The notes below the pieces were generated by a model. It made no database searches and was not told where the DNA came from. It saw nothing but the letters and a program-made list of their open reading frames with translations. A stretch of DNA of 6,233 nt. Origin: Chloroflexota bacterium (GTDB taxonomy: Bacteria > Chloroflexota > Limnocylindria > Limnocylindrales > CSP1-4). The stretch is from positions 1 to 6,233 of the forward strand of contig JACQEF010000236.1 of NCBI GenBank assembly GCA_016200745.1, read 5' to 3'. This document shows positions 1-5,905 of this stretch, piece by piece. The position numbers were made by a program, and so were the translations under genes. The first letter of the stretch is position 1. Each line of letters starts with the position of its first letter.

Positions 1-135
1 CTCATCGACGAGGCTCGCGATGAGCGCAAAGAGGACGACGAGGCTGCCGACGACCGCGCGGTCGGTGCGGGTCATCGGATTGCGACTGGGAGCGGTGGGA
101 TCTGTCGTCGCGATGGCGGCGTCGCCGCGGTTCAT
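1..135 (-). CDS. N-terminus of a membrane-anchored or exported protein (partial, cut by left edge)
   Basis: The ATG at 135-133 opens a frame that stays open for 45 codons to the edge of the window. The residues run MNRGDAAIATTDPTAPS, then a basic patch (MTRTDR, about residues 21-26), then a hydrophobic stretch of roughly residues 27-43 (AVVGSLVVLFALIASLV). This looks like an uncleaved signal anchor or the start of a signal peptide: polar head, positive charges, single helix. Its start lies 43 bases after the secG stop in the same direction. The upstream sequence has only a weak GAGA as a possible ribosome site. A second ATG at codon 21 would put the start next to the helix and is a real alternative. 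From recollection of related genomes, a solute-binding protein of a peptide ABC transporter often follows secG, but nothing visible here proves that. Function is not assigned. Confidence 0.5.
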   Translation of the reverse strand, partial: MNRGDAAIATTDPTAPSRNPMTRTDRAVVGSLVVLFALIASLVDE

Positions 136-150
136 CGACTGCGTCTCGCG

Positions 151-160
151 CGCACGTGCG
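151..160. other. 10-bp perfect palindrome in the secG/downstream gap
   Basis: The bases CGCACGTGCG are identical on both strands and sit in the 43-base gap, between the secG hairpin and the start of the next gene. It could be an operator half-site pair or a chance event in GC-rich DNA. It occurs once in this gap and no partner copy was noticed, so no function is claimed. Confidence 0.3.
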
Positions 161-161
161 G

Positions 162-193
162 CCGGCCGCCGCCGTAGGTCAGCCGGCGGCCGG
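162..193 (-). terminator. Hairpin over the secG stop codon; possible attenuator or U-less terminator
   Basis: CCGGCCGCCG at 162-171 is the exact reverse complement of CGGCGGCCGG at 184-193, giving a 10-bp all-GC stem with a 12-base loop. The secG stop codon (181-179) lies in the loop, so the upstream arm is made of the last secG codons. There is no T-run after it on the minus strand, so it is not a classic intrinsic terminator. It may stabilise the 3' end, attenuate transcription into the next gene, or be chance in GC-rich sequence, since the Pro-Ala-Ala-Gly codons favour such bases. Confidence 0.4.
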
Positions 194-409
194 AGCGAAT
201 GCGAACGAGGCCAGCGAGAAGATCACGAACAGGACGAGCAGGACGATCGTGAACTGCCAGAGCCGGCGCTCGACGCCGCGGCGGCTGCGGTAGACGGCCG
301 AATCGCCGCCGAACGTGCCCGACAGCCCGGTGCCTCGGGCCTGGAGCAGGATGGCGACGATGAGCGCGATGCTCACCAGGATCTGGCCGAGGGCCAGGAG
401 CGGATTCAC
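179..409 (-). CDS. secG: Preprotein translocase subunit SecG
   Basis: SecG is the small auxiliary subunit of the SecYEG channel in the cytoplasmic membrane and aids SecA-driven protein export. The 76-residue length is normal for the family. Two hydrophobic helices are visible, about residues 4-23 (ending in the typical ILLQ) and 52-72. They are joined by the conserved loop carrying GLSGTFGG (28-35) and a YRSRRGVERRL segment (40-50), which matches the family pattern of a glycine-rich turn followed by a basic RRG-E motif. The start is GTG at 409-407, supported by a strong GGAGGA ribosome site nine bases upstream. The gene begins 37 bases after gpmI stops, and its stop lies in the loop of a perfect GC hairpin. 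Placement after glycolytic genes is common in Gram-positive-type genomes. Identification is firm. Confidence 0.93.
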   Translation of the reverse strand: MNPLLALGQILVSIALIVAILLQARGTGLSGTFGGDSAVYRSRRGVERRLWQFTIVLLVLFVIFSLASFAFAPAAG

Positions 410-418
410 GAGTCCGAG

Positions 419-424
419 TCCTCC
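419..424 (-). promoter_or_regulatory. Strong Shine-Dalgarno site of secG
   Basis: On the minus strand this reads GGAGGA, nine bases before the GTG at 409-407. It is the only strong ribosome site noticed at a junction in the window. It fixes the non-ATG start and suggests that secG is translated independently of gpmI, while the overlapping upstream genes probably rely on coupling. Confidence 0.8.
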
Positions 425-446
425 AACGCTTGGGCGACGGATGCTA

Positions 447-2027
447 TCACAGGAGCCGTGACGTCCCGGTCATCCCGGCCCAGCGCGGGAGTCCGGCGAG
501 GTCAAGCAGCGTCGGCGCGACGTCGGCGAGGACGCCATCGGCGAGCCGGACGCCGCGAGCCGCCCGACCGACCAGGACCAGCGGCACGGGATTGAGCGAA
601 TGCGCCGTGACGGGATGGCCGTCCGCGTCGCGCAGCTCGTCGGCGTTGCCATGGTCAGCCGTGATCGCGAGCACCGCGCCGGGGCCTGCCGGGTCGTCCG
701 CGTCGACGCCTTCGATGGCCGCGACCACGCGCTCCAGGCAGCCGTCGATGACCTCCAGCGACGTCACCGTGGCGTCCCATCTGCCGGTGTGCCCGACCAT
801 GTCCGGGTTCGCGTAGTTGGCGACGATGAAGTCGTAGGCGCCCGACCCGATCGCCTCGACCAGCGCGTCCGTGATCGCGACGGCCTTCATCTCGGGAGCC
901 AGGTCGTAGGTGGCGACCTTGAGGCTCGGGATAAGCAGGCGATCCTCCCCGGGATACGGCACCTCCACGCCGCCGTTGAAGAAGTACGTCACGTGGGCGT
1001 ACTTCTCGGTCTCGGCCACGTGGAACTGGCGCCAGCCAGCTTCCGAGAAGGCCTGGGCGAGCGATCGGGCCTGCTCGGGCGGGAAGGCGACCTGGACCGC
1101 GAGCCCACCCTCGTACTGGGTCATGGTCACCACCAGGAGGCCGGCCGGGGCCGGCCGTCCCGACGGCGACGCCAGGTCGAACGCGGCGAACCCGGGGTCG
1201 ACCAGGGCGTGGGTCAGCTCGCGTGCGCGGTCGGCGCGGAAGTTGCAGTGGACGATGGCGTCGCCCGGCTGGACGATCCCGTCACCACCCTCGATCACCG
1301 TCGGGGTCACGAACTCGTCGTTCTCGCCACGGGCGTAGGCGGCCTCGACGGCCGCAATCGCACTGGCGGCCCGCTCCCCTTCCCCGTGGACGATCGCATC
1401 GTACCCGCGCTCGACGCGCTCCCAGCGCTTGTCGCGGTCCATTGCGTAGTAGCGACCGCCGATCGACGCGATCCGGGCGTCCGGGTGCACCTCGCGCAGC
1501 CGGCGCTCGAGGTCGGCGATGAACTCGAGGGCGGACCGGGGCGGCGTGTCCCGTCCGTCGAGCAGGGCGTGGACGCGGACACTGGCGACGCCGCTCGCCG
1601 CGGCCAGCCGGGCGACCTCGACCAGGTGCCGGTCGTTGGCATGGACGCCGCCCGGACCGACGAGGCTGGCCAGGTGGAGCCGGCGACCGGGTTCGGCGGC
1701 GCGGCGGCACGCCTCGAGCAGGGCGGGCCGGGTCGAAAAGCTGCCGTCGGCGATGGCTGCGTCGAGCCGCGGCAGGTCCTGCAGGACGGGGCGACCGGCG
1801 CCCAGGTTCAGGTGGCCGACCTCGGAGTTGCCCATCTGGCCGGGAGGGAGACCGACCGCGTCCTCGGACGCTCGCAGGATCGCGTGGGGCCAGTCGCGCA
1901 GGAGGCCGCGCCACACCGGCATCGGCGTCGCGTCGATCGCGTCGGTGGCGGGGTCGTGGCCGATCCCGAAGCCATCCAGGACGACGAGGACGATCGGTCG
2001 AGGACGCCGCGGTTGCGCCGCGGTCAC
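447..2027 (-). CDS. gpmI: 2,3-bisphosphoglycerate-independent phosphoglycerate mutase
   Basis: This cytosolic glycolytic and gluconeogenic enzyme interconverts 3- and 2-phosphoglycerate through a phosphoserine intermediate with two Mn ions. The 526-residue length is close to the family norm. Visible landmarks in order are LDGFG (17-21, metal Asp18), QMGNSEVGHLNLGAGR (64-79, catalytic Ser68), HANDRH (129-134), LDGRDTPP (156-163), CNFRADRARE (261-270), EKYAHVTYFFNGG (341-353), NPDMVGH (407-413, Asp409 and His413), TADHGN (456-461, Asp458 and His459) and TAHS (474-477, His476). By recollection of the Bacillus enzyme, the full metal set is present, so it should be active. The start is GTG at 2027-2025, whose bases overlap the tpiA stop as GTGA, which implies translational coupling. 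Its own ribosome site is weak. The stop TGA at 449-447 is followed at once by an in-frame TAG, giving a tandem stop. Confidence 0.96.
   Translation of the reverse strand: MTAAQPRRPRPIVLVVLDGFGIGHDPATDAIDATPMPVWRGLLRDWPHAILRASEDAVGLPPGQMGNSEVGHLNLGAGRPVLQDLPRLDAAIADGSFSTRPALLEACRRAAEPGRRLHLASLVGPGGVHANDRHLVEVARLAAASGVASVRVHALLDGRDTPPRSALEFIADLERRLREVHPDARIASIGGRYYAMDRDKRWERVERGYDAIVHGEGERAASAIAAVEAAYARGENDEFVTPTVIEGGDGIVQPGDAIVHCNFRADRARELTHALVDPGFAAFDLASPSGRPAPAGLLVVTMTQYEGGLAVQVAFPPEQARSLAQAFSEAGWRQFHVAETEKYAHVTYFFNGGVEVPYPGEDRLLIPSLKVATYDLAPEMKAVAITDALVEAIGSGAYDFIVANYANPDMVGHTGRWDATVTSLEVIDGCLERVVAAIEGVDADDPAGPGAVLAITADHGNADELRDADGHPVTAHSLNPVPLVLVGRAARGVRLADGVLADVAPTLLDLAGLPRWAGMTGTSRLL
2024..2027 (-). 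other. GTGA stop/start overlap, tpiA to gpmI
   Basis: The TGA ending tpiA (2026-2024) shares bases with the GTG starting gpmI (2027-2025). Such 4-base overlaps normally mean the same ribosome re-initiates, tying the amounts of the two glycolytic enzymes together. It also fixes the gpmI start, whose upstream sequence has only a G-rich, weak ribosome site. Confidence 0.8.
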
Positions 2028-2815
2028 ACCGACCCCGCCCGTGCCGTTGCCGTCAAGCCGGCCCGGGTCACGATGCCTGCCATCTCGTCGGGTTTGAGCG
2101 AGGCGCCGCCGACGAGCGCGCCGTCGATCGAGGGTTCCGCCATGAATTCGTCCATCGACGCCGAGGTGACGCTGCCGCCGTACAGCACGGGCACGCGCTC
2201 GCCGCCGTCGGTGAAGCCCAGCTCGGTGAGCGTCGCGCGGATCGCGGCGGCCATCGCGGCGGCATCGCGGCCGCTCGCCGTGCGACCCGTGCCGATCGCC
2301 CAGACCGGTTCGTAGGCGATCACCAGCCGGGCGGCTTCGAGCGTCGCGGGAGCCTGGTCGGCGAGCGCGCCGCGGACCTGGCGGCTGACCACGGTTTCCT
2401 GCTGCCCCGCCTCTCGTTCGGCGAGCAGCTCGCCGACGCAGAGGATGGGGCGCAGGCCCGCCTCGATCGCCCGCTGGAGCTTCCGGCCGATCAGCGCGTC
2501 GGTCTCGCCCGCGTCACGGCGTCGCTCGGAGTGGCAGACGATCACCCAGCCCGCCAGCCCGGCCAGCATGGGCGCCGAGACCTCCCCGGTGTACGCGCCC
2601 TGGAGTTCGTGGTGGACGTTCTGGGCACCGACGCCGACATCCGGGTCGTGCTCGGCGAGGGCCGCCCCGACTGCGGCGAGGCTGGTGTACGGCGGGCAGA
2701 TGACCCGGGTCACGCCGGGGATTCGCGTCCGCGCGGCGATCGTCCGCGCGAGTTGGCCCGCCTCGGCCGGGACGGTGTGCATCTTCCAGTTCCCGGCAAC
2801 GATCACTTCGCGCAT
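2024..2815 (-). CDS. tpiA: Triosephosphate isomerase
   Basis: This cytosolic TIM-barrel enzyme interconverts dihydroxyacetone phosphate and glyceraldehyde 3-phosphate. With the chosen start it has 263 residues, slightly longer than the usual 250 or so. All catalytic elements are visible: GNWKM (8-12, Asn9 and Lys11), GAQNVHHE (63-70), CHSERR (94-99, electrophile His95), AYEPVWAIGTG (167-177, base Glu169 at the root of loop 6), LYGGSV (211-216) and the phosphate-binding DGALVGGASL (231-240). The start at 2815 gives MREVIVAGNWKM, the canonical family beginning, 8 bases after the whiA stop. A second ATG at 2827 would add MIQA and overlap the whiA TGA as ATGA, in keeping with other junctions here, so it is a serious alternative. 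A GTG further up at 2878 is unlikely, since it would add a non-homologous Arg/Pro-rich extension. It probably shares a transcript with whiA and gpmI. Confidence 0.95.
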   Translation of the reverse strand: MREVIVAGNWKMHTVPAEAGQLARTIAARTRIPGVTRVICPPYTSLAAVGAALAEHDPDVGVGAQNVHHELQGAYTGEVSAPMLAGLAGWVIVCHSERRRDAGETDALIGRKLQRAIEAGLRPILCVGELLAEREAGQQETVVSRQVRGALADQAPATLEAARLVIAYEPVWAIGTGRTASGRDAAAMAAAIRATLTELGFTDGGERVPVLYGGSVTSASMDEFMAEPSIDGALVGGASLKPDEMAGIVTRAGLTATARAGSV

Positions 2816-2823
2816 CGCCTGAA

Positions 2824-3666
2824 TCATGCCACCGCGGGGCGAGGTGCGTGCGCGCACCGGCGGGAGCGCTCTCGGCACCGGGTGCGATGCGCCGTCCCGG
2901 GTCCCGCGTCCGGATCGAGCGCCAGCCGCTCGACGCGTTCGAGGGCGCGCTGAACCGCCGACCGGTGGGCACCGAGCTGCTCCGCGAGCTCGGCCAGGCT
3001 CGCCTCCGGCGTCGCTCGACGGGCGTCTGCGACGAGGCGGACGATCGGTGGCTGGACGGCCAGCCGGCCGTCCGCGTCCAGGGTCGCGATGGCATCCAGC
3101 TGCCGGCCGGCGGCGCTGACGGCCCGCTGCAGGTTGGCCGATTCCGCGTTGAGGACCCGGTTGAGCTCACCGCGGAGCGCCCGCGAGACCTGGCGCGCCT
3201 CGACCTCGAGCAGCGCGCCCGTCGCCCCGATGCGACGCAGGAACGTGCCGACCGCCTCGCCGCTCTTGGAGGTCACGACGCCGCGGCCGCGGCGGAGCCG
3301 CCACGACGCCGGCAGCCCGATGTCGGCCAGCCGGGTCACGAGCGTCGGCGCCTCGTCCGGCGCGATGACGAATTCGAGGTGGGTCCGACCACCGGCGAGG
3401 CTGAGCGATCCACGAGCCAGGAACCGGCCGCGGAGCCAGGCGGCGTGACAATGCTCGCCCACGGCCGTCCAGTCGAACGCCGTCGCCGCACCGTGCTCGG
3501 CGGCACGGCGCAGCCGGACGGCCAGCCGTGCGACCGACGGCTCGCGCCCGATCGGGCCGGGGCCCAGGCCATCGGCCTCCGCGATCCGGTCGCACGAGCG
3601 AGACGGATCGATGGCCGCGAGCTCGTCGCGGAGCGCCGTCACCAGGTCACGCTCGGATCGGCTCAA
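2824..3666 (-). CDS. whiA: WhiA-family DNA-binding regulator with a condensed N-terminal half
   Basis: WhiA proteins pair an inactive LAGLIDADG homing-endonuclease fold with a C-terminal helix-turn-helix. They regulate sporulation genes in Streptomyces and affect cell division in Bacillus. Recognisable parts are WLRGRFLARGSLSL (77-90) with HLEF (96-99), SKSGEAVGTFLRRIGA (133-148), LLEVEARQ (152-159), the signature NRVLNAESANLQRAV (169-183) and an HTH of about residues 212-248 (PEASLAELAEQLGAHRSAVQRAL lies within it). At 280 residues it is shorter than the usual 300-330. The first LAGLIDADG repeat, expected between about residues 20 and 75, is reduced to an Ala/Arg-rich stretch, while roughly 30 basic residues follow the HTH. 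The start is TTG at 3666-3664, 11 bases after yvcK. The AGG of the ribosome site overlaps the yvcK TAG. The TTG start is less certain than the family assignment; a GTG at codon 9 is an alternative. Confidence 0.88.
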   Translation of the reverse strand: MSRSERDLVTALRDELAAIDPSRSCDRIAEADGLGPGPIGREPSVARLAVRLRRAAEHGAATAFDWTAVGEHCHAAWLRGRFLARGSLSLAGGRTHLEFVIAPDEAPTLVTRLADIGLPASWRLRRGRGVVTSKSGEAVGTFLRRIGATGALLEVEARQVSRALRGELNRVLNAESANLQRAVSAAGRQLDAIATLDADGRLAVQPPIVRLVADARRATPEASLAELAEQLGAHRSAVQRALERVERLALDPDAGPGTAHRTRCRERSRRCAHAPRPAVA

Positions 3667-3677
3667 CGCGGATGCGC

Positions 3678-5000
3678 CTACGCGGTCCGGACCACCGCGC
3701 GGTGGCGGCTGCCGCGGTTCGATTCGAGCGTGCGGACGAGCGCACCGGCCAGGCGAACGGGGTCGTGGTGGTGCGCGTTGTCCGGGTCCACGACGTCGTC
3801 GAGGACCAGGCGCGGCGCGGCGAAGCCCACCGGCGGCCAGCGCAGCTTCACCCGCTCGGCCGACCAGTCGGGCGGGGTCCGTGCGGCGAAGCTGTTGTTG
3901 GCCAGGGCGACGTCGACGAGCCCGGGCGCCGTGTGTGCGGCAAGCACTTCGAGGTGCGCGGCCAGGTCGAAGCCGGCGGTCTCGCCGTCCTGGGTGGCCA
4001 CGTTGCAGACGTACACGCGGAGGCCGTCGGCGGCCAGGACCGCGTCGCGGATGGCCGGGATGAGCAGGCTGGGCAGGAGGCTCGTGTACAGGCTCCCGGG
4101 GCCGAGCACGATCAGTTCTGCCTCCGCGATCGCCGCGAGGGCGTCCTCCGACGCCCGGACTTCGGCCGGGCTCAGCCAGACGCGCTCGATGCCGGACGTC
4201 CGCATGATCAGCGACTGGCCGTCCACCACCGAGCCGTCGCCGTATTGGGCGTGCAGGGTCAGCGGCGTGGCGGTCACGGGCAGGACGCGGCCACGGACGG
4301 CGAGGATGCGGTTGACCAGCCGGACGCCATCCTCGAAGTCACCGCCCTCGACCGCGGTCACGGCCGCGATCAGGAGGTTCCCGAGGGCGTGGCCGGCGAG
4401 ACCCGGCGCCTCGTCCCCGGGCGACTCCGGGAAGCGGTATTGGAGCACCTCGCTCATCAATGGCTCGGCGTCCGCCAGTGCGGCGATGCAGTTGCGGATG
4501 TCGCCGACCGGCGGGATGCCGAGGCTCGTCCGCAGCACGCCCGAGGAACCGCCGTCGTCGGCGACGGTGACGATGGCCGTGAGGTTGCTCGTGTGTTCCT
4601 TGAGCCCGCGCAGGAGGATCGACAGGCCGGTCCCGCCGCCGATCGCGACGATCCGCGGGCCGCGGGCGAGGAATCGCTTCTGGTAGATGAGCTCGACCAG
4701 CGGCTGGTCCGCGTCGGTCCGCTGGAACGGACCCATCAGCACGCGGACGGTCCGATAGGCGCCGATGACGACCAGGACCACGCCGGCGGCCCCGACCAGG
4801 AACCCGCGGATGGCGAGCGGCAGGAACTGGAGGGTCAGCAGGTCGATGACGGAGCCGGTCAGGCCGCCTGGCGCGAGGTCGTGCGTCACCTGGCGGAGGA
4901 AGTGGGCGAAGGCCAGCGACAGCAGGAGCAGGCCGGCAAACAGGACCAGCAGCCAGCGCTTGACCCCGATCCCGGGGGCGAGCCACCGACGGAGGCTCAC
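3678..5000 (-). CDS. yvcK: YvcK/CofD-like UDP-GlcNAc-binding factor with N-terminal membrane anchor
   Basis: YvcK proteins (gluconeogenesis factor, CuvA in mycobacteria) bind UDP-N-acetylglucosamine and are needed for normal cell-wall synthesis and growth on gluconeogenic carbon. The fold resembles the CofD phospholactate transferase. The conserved core begins near residue 114: IGGGTGLS (120-127), TVADDGGSSGVLR (145-157), PVGDIRNC (164-171), GHALGNLLI (203-211), LGPGSLYTS (299-307) and CNVATQDGET (332-341). Ahead of it are about 110 extra residues with a basic start (SLRRW) and two predicted helices, about 14-33 and 62-84. This places the core in the cytosol, tethered to the membrane. The 440-residue protein is therefore longer than the roughly 320-340 of soluble forms. 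The GTG start (5000-4998) overlaps the rapZ stop as GTGA and has GGGAG 11 bases upstream. A longer open frame reaches an ATG at 5111 but runs through the rapZ C-terminus and is not believed. Confidence 0.93.
   Translation of the reverse strand: MSLRRWLAPGIGVKRWLLVLFAGLLLLSLAFAHFLRQVTHDLAPGGLTGSVIDLLTLQFLPLAIRGFLVGAAGVVLVVIGAYRTVRVLMGPFQRTDADQPLVELIYQKRFLARGPRIVAIGGGTGLSILLRGLKEHTSNLTAIVTVADDGGSSGVLRTSLGIPPVGDIRNCIAALADAEPLMSEVLQYRFPESPGDEAPGLAGHALGNLLIAAVTAVEGGDFEDGVRLVNRILAVRGRVLPVTATPLTLHAQYGDGSVVDGQSLIMRTSGIERVWLSPAEVRASEDALAAIAEAELIVLGPGSLYTSLLPSLLIPAIRDAVLAADGLRVYVCNVATQDGETAGFDLAAHLEVLAAHTAPGLVDVALANNSFAARTPPDWSAERVKLRWPPVGFAAPRLVLDDVVDPDNAHHHDPVRLAGALVRTLESNRGSRHRAVVRTA
4997..5000 (-). 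other. GTGA stop/start overlap, rapZ to yvcK
   Basis: The rapZ TGA (4999-4997) shares bases with the yvcK GTG (5000-4998). It points to coupled translation of the two amino-sugar regulators and is the main reason for choosing this yvcK start over the longer open frame. Confidence 0.75.
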
Positions 5001-5905
5001 GATCGGTCCAGCTCCCGGTGGAAGACCGCGACCGGGCCGACGTCGCGTTCGCGCAGCCAGGCGGCCAGTTCCTCGGTGACGACGATCGAGCGGTGATAGC
5101 CGCCGGTGCATCCGATCCCGATCGTGAGCCGGGTCTTGCCCTCGGCGATGTAGGCCGGAATGGCGAACTCGAGGAAGTCGTGCATGAACTCGAGGTAGCG
5201 CAGGGCCACCGGCTGATCGAGCACGAACGTGCGGACCTGGTCGGTCAGCCCCGACAGCGGGCGGAGCTCGGCGAGGTAATACGGGTTCTGCATGAAGCGG
5301 ACGTCGAACAGCAGGTCGGACTCGAGCGGGACGCCGAACTTGTAGCCGAAGCTGATGAACTGGATCGCCAGCTGGTCGGGGCGGACGTCGGTCGCCAGCT
5401 GGGCGAACAGGCGCTCGCGGAGCTGGCGGAGGGAGAGGTCGGACGTGTCGACCACGACGTCCGAGTCGGCTCGGACCGGCTCGAGGATGCGTCGCTCCTC
5501 GGCGATCGACGCGGCGATCCCCTGGTCGTCCTCGAGCGGATGGCGATGCCGGGTCTCGCTGAACCGGCGGATCAGGACGTCATCGCTGGCCTCGAGGAAG
5601 ACGACCCGCGGTCGGATCCACCGGCCCTCGAGCGCACCGCGCATGGCAGCGAGCGCGATCGTCGGGTCGCCGGCCCGGACGTCGACCACGATCGCGACCC
5701 GCGCGAACCGTTCGCGGTCCGACGAGACCAGCTCGGCGAGATCGGGCAGGAGCTCGCCCGGCAGGTTGTCGACGACGGTGTAGCCGAGATCCTCGAACAG
5801 CTTGGCGGCCGCGGTCTTGCCGCCACCCGAGAGCCCGCTCAGGATCACGACCGCGGGTTCGGCCACCGAGTCCGACGCCGGTCGGACGTCGGCCTCTCCG
5901 GTCAC
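4997..5905 (-). CDS. rapZ: RapZ/YvcJ P-loop nucleotide-binding protein
   Basis: RapZ is a cytosolic P-loop protein. In E. coli it is an RNA adaptor that steers decay of the small RNA GlmZ and so controls glucosamine-6-phosphate synthase. In Gram-positives (YvcJ) it hydrolyses nucleotides, with a less clear role. The 302 residues match the family. Visible elements are the Walker A GLSGGGKT (24-31), the VVDNLP segment taken as Walker B (44-49), FSETRHRHPL (115-124), SFGYKFGVP (185-193), DVRFMQNPYY (201-210) and the C-terminal GIGCTGGYHRS (263-273), which lies in the sugar-phosphate-binding domain. Residue 190 is Phe where, as I recall, E. coli has a ligand-contacting His. The start is GTG at 5905-5903, overlapping the tatC stop as GTGA, with no strong ribosome site. 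The yvcK and whiA genes follow directly, the classical partnership. Confidence 0.95.
   Translation of the reverse strand: MTGEADVRPASDSVAEPAVVILSGLSGGGKTAAAKLFEDLGYTVVDNLPGELLPDLAELVSSDRERFARVAIVVDVRAGDPTIALAAMRGALEGRWIRPRVVFLEASDDVLIRRFSETRHRHPLEDDQGIAASIAEERRILEPVRADSDVVVDTSDLSLRQLRERLFAQLATDVRPDQLAIQFISFGYKFGVPLESDLLFDVRFMQNPYYLAELRPLSGLTDQVRTFVLDQPVALRYLEFMHDFLEFAIPAYIAEGKTRLTIGIGCTGGYHRSIVVTEELAAWLRERDVGPVAVFHRELDRS
5012..5016 (-). promoter_or_regulatory. Probable ribosome-binding site of yvcK
   Basis: The minus strand reads GGGAG here, 11 bases ahead of the yvcK GTG, inside the last codons of rapZ. The spacing is a little long but usable. It supports a start at 5000. Confidence 0.5.
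5902..5905 (-). other. GTGA stop/start overlap, tatC to rapZ
   Basis: The TGA closing tatC (5904-5902) shares bases with the GTG opening rapZ (5905-5903). Together with the weak upstream ribosome site, this suggests that rapZ is translated by re-initiation from tatC and is on the same transcript. Confidence 0.75.

Noticed and set aside
410..446. Possible promoter for secG in the 37-base gap (a GATAGCAT-like stretch)
   Set aside because: The -10 likeness is weak, no matching -35 box is seen at proper spacing, and the stretch includes the tandem stop of gpmI. A strong ribosome site alone explains the gap.
20..816. Plus-strand open frames at 20-595 and 430-816 opposite secG and the 3' end of gpmI
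   Set aside because: They are low-complexity Arg/Ser-rich translations, with no good ribosome site seen, lying opposite well-supported genes.
600..2315. Plus-strand open frame of 571 codons opposite gpmI and tpiA
   Set aside because: It is the mirror of two clearly identified minus-strand enzymes. High GC in third codon positions suppresses stop codons on the opposite strand, and the translation is low-complexity Arg/Gly/Asp-rich with no recognisable motif.
2828..2878. N-terminal extension of tpiA up to a GTG at 2878
   Set aside because: It would add an Arg/Pro-rich leader inside whiA, absent from the enzyme family, whose conserved start falls at 2815 or 2827.
2848..5096. Plus-strand open frames of 612 and 522 codons (2848-4686 and 3528-5096) opposite whiA and yvcK
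   Set aside because: They overlap each other and lie opposite motif-bearing genes. Their Arg/Ser/Pro- and Asp/Gln-rich composition is typical of antisense reading of GC-rich genes.
5001..5111. N-terminal extension of yvcK up to an ATG at 5111
   Set aside because: The 37 extra residues are Arg/Pro/Gly-rich and read through the conserved end of rapZ in another frame. The GTG at 5000 has a ribosome site and a GTGA overlap.
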